Assembly: GCF_002272245.1 (NCBI RefSeq)
Contig: NZ_NPDD01000089.1
Location: forward strand, 1 to 42,903
DNA length: 42,903 nucleotides
Source: Bacillus sp. 7884-1
GTDB taxonomy: Bacteria; Bacillota; Bacilli; Bacillales; Cytobacillaceae
Direction of reading: 5' to 3'
Positions within the stretch are counted from its first letter, which is position 1. Each line of letters opens with the position of its first letter. Under the pieces are notes generated by a model that saw only the letters and a program-made list of their open reading frames with translations, did not search any database and was not told the DNA's origin. The position numbers were made by a program, and so were the translations under genes. Below, one piece after another: positions 42,054 to 42,903 of this stretch.

Positions 42054-42763
42054 GGGATACCATTACCATTCCGTTAAATAGTAAAGAGTCGATAATTATG
42101 GCAAGTGATAATAGCGGTAGCATTGGAATGAAAGCAGAGGATCATGTACAGGTTTCATACGAAACGGTTGCATATTACTCATTTAGAGTAGCAGCAATGG
42201 AATGCATCGCATCAGGAGGAGAGCCGTTTTCAGTGGTTCTTCATAATTTTTGTGGAGATGATTCATGGAGTGAACTCGTAAATGGAGTTCAAAAAGGATT
42301 GGCAGAATTGAACCTAGGGAATATACCTATCACTGGCAGTACAGAGAGTAATTTTCAACTAAAACAATCTGCGGTTGGTTTAGTAGTACTAGGTAAGAAG
42401 CCTTTTGATAAAATAACAGAGAAGATTTTTTCAAATGATCTTAAATTTGCCGTAATCGGTAAGCCTCTTGTTGGGAATGAAGTGATTGAACATGCACACG
42501 AGATTGTACCTTTATCGACTTTCCGGAAAGTCTCTAACCTCCAAGATATTATGGTTTGGCCCGTCGGTTCAAAAGGAATCTTAGCAGAGTTCAATCAGAT
42601 GTTTCCTTCAAACGAATTTACAAAGGAAATGCTTGGAGCGGATCTTGATGTATTAAAATCATCTGGACCAGCAACCTGCTTTATTATTGCCTTTGAACAA
42701 AATCAAGAAGAGGCTATAAAAAAAATAGCAGCAGCGTTTTACCATTCCATAACTGTTAATTGA
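42050..42763 (+). CDS. cblS: Alpha-ribazole kinase CblS (PurM/AIR synthase-like fold)
   Basis: A 237-residue kinase that makes alpha-ribazole-5'-phosphate for CobS, replacing CobT in organisms that salvage the nucleoside. It has AIR synthase-type features: DNSGSIGMK near residue 21, a conserved Cys-Ile-Ala-Ser-Gly-Gly-Glu-Pro stretch near 55, and GSTESNFQ near 103. ATGA overlap with cblT. The stop codon TGA (42761-42763) lies inside TTGA, the probable terminal tetranucleotide of the IS element that follows, so the original C-terminus may have been altered. Confidence 0.85.
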   Translation: MRDTITIPLNSKESIIMASDNSGSIGMKAEDHVQVSYETVAYYSFRVAAMECIASGGEPFSVVLHNFCGDDSWSELVNGVQKGLAELNLGNIPITGSTESNFQLKQSAVGLVVLGKKPFDKITEKIFSNDLKFAVIGKPLVGNEVIEHAHEIVPLSTFRKVSNLQDIMVWPVGSKGILAEFNQMFPSNEFTKEMLGADLDVLKSSGPATCFIIAFEQNQEEAIKKIAAAFYHSITVN

Positions 42764-42842
42764 ACTACCCCTCCTTAACACCCTTACGGGTTGTTTGAAG
42801 AAGGGGATTCCTAAGAACACCAGTGTATCCACCAGTTATGGA
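42764..42842 (-). ncRNA. Probable omega RNA (reRNA) scaffold region
   Basis: In IS200/IS605 elements the TnpB guide RNA scaffold lies at the 3' end of tnpB and in the right end, with the guide taken from the flanking DNA. The structured stretch here has that place. If so, the guide would be read from about 42759 downward, that is, from the reverse complement of the cblS 3' end. This is inference from position and pairing. Confidence 0.5.
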
Positions 42843-42903
42843 TTAGGCGATCCCCACAGTACCTGCGGTTAGAAGTCTTAATGCTTCATTTTTAAGATTG
42901 ATT
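42843..42903 (-). CDS. tnpB: TnpB C-terminal end (partial)
   Basis: The last 19 codons on the minus strand read INLKNEALRLLTAGTVGIA then stop. This closely resembles the C-terminal end of many Bacillus IS605-type TnpB proteins (family ending NIKNEGLRLLT.GTVGIA). TnpB is an RNA-guided endonuclease encoded by these elements. The gene continues past the window edge, so its completeness is unknown. Confidence 0.8.
   Translation of the reverse strand, partial: INLKNEALRLLTAGTVGIA

Larger units (their letters stand above)
42760..42903 (-). mobile_element. Right end of an IS200/IS605-family element with tnpB
   Basis: Reading on the minus strand, a TnpB C-terminus (42903-42843) is followed by about 80 bases of structured noncoding sequence that ends ...GGGGTAGTTCAA at 42760. 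The structure is an outer stem (42768-42776 with 42798-42806, one mismatch) and an inner hairpin (42777-42795, AACACCC/GGGTTGTT). A TCAA terminus is known for the right end of IS608-type elements. The rest of the element is outside the window. Confidence 0.75.

Overview
The window looks like chromosomal DNA of a low-GC, aerobic, endospore-forming-type Bacillaceae (Bacillus sensu lato, perhaps a Neobacillus-like genus; the genus is an inference from gene content and protein resemblance, not a measured identity). Supporting traits are strong AGGAGG-type ribosome binding sites, frequent TTG starts, a qoxABCD menaquinol oxidase, ywbE, a class of LysM-NlpC/P60 wall hydrolase, Rex- and PerR-type operators, and FMN, cobalamin and Mn2+ riboswitches placed as in Bacillus.

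Layout. 1-5.6 kb: end of an interspersed repeat, a type II NADH dehydrogenase (minus) behind two Rex-type operators, a secreted helical protein, a 41-aa protein, TatA, an M42 peptidase, a small membrane protein and CorA. 5.6-11.9 kb: a radical SAM/SPASM protein, a secreted LysM-NlpC/P60 hydrolase, a VTT-domain membrane protein, small unknowns, a GNAT, a LysE-type exporter, a 58-aa Cys-rich protein, a hemolysin III-type protein and an array of short hairpin repeats. 11.9-17.1 kb: a class B penicillin-binding protein, a Mn2+ riboswitch with TerC, a CNNM/HlyC-type membrane protein and a small membrane protein. 17.1-20.9 kb: qoxABCD (minus). 21.2-28.6 kb: HesB-like protein, ABC exporter, HAD phosphatase, cold-shock protein, ywbE pair, a catalase gene broken by a one-base deletion behind a perfect PerR box, an SDR and a GyrI-like protein.

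28.6-31.3 kb: FMN riboswitch followed by ribE-ribBA-ribH. ribD is absent here, and the GTP cyclohydrolase II half of RibBA has lost catalytic residues and its C-terminal tail, so the locus can supply only the dihydroxybutanone-phosphate branch and the last two steps of riboflavin synthesis.

31.3-42.8 kb: one cobalamin riboswitch followed by thirteen tightly packed, often overlapping genes: B12/corrinoid uptake (btuF, btuC, btuD-cbiZ fusion), side-chain remodelling and nucleotide-loop assembly (cbiB, cobD, cobU, cobQ, cobS, cobC, a second CobU-like gene), adenosylation (PduO type), and alpha-ribazole uptake and phosphorylation (cblT, cblS). There are no corrin-ring genes, so this is a salvage and remodelling operon. 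The two CobU-like proteins have complementary losses of motifs. The window ends in the right end of an IS200/IS605-family element whose tnpB C-terminus reads inward on the minus strand; the element's terminal TTGA appears to supply the cblS stop codon.
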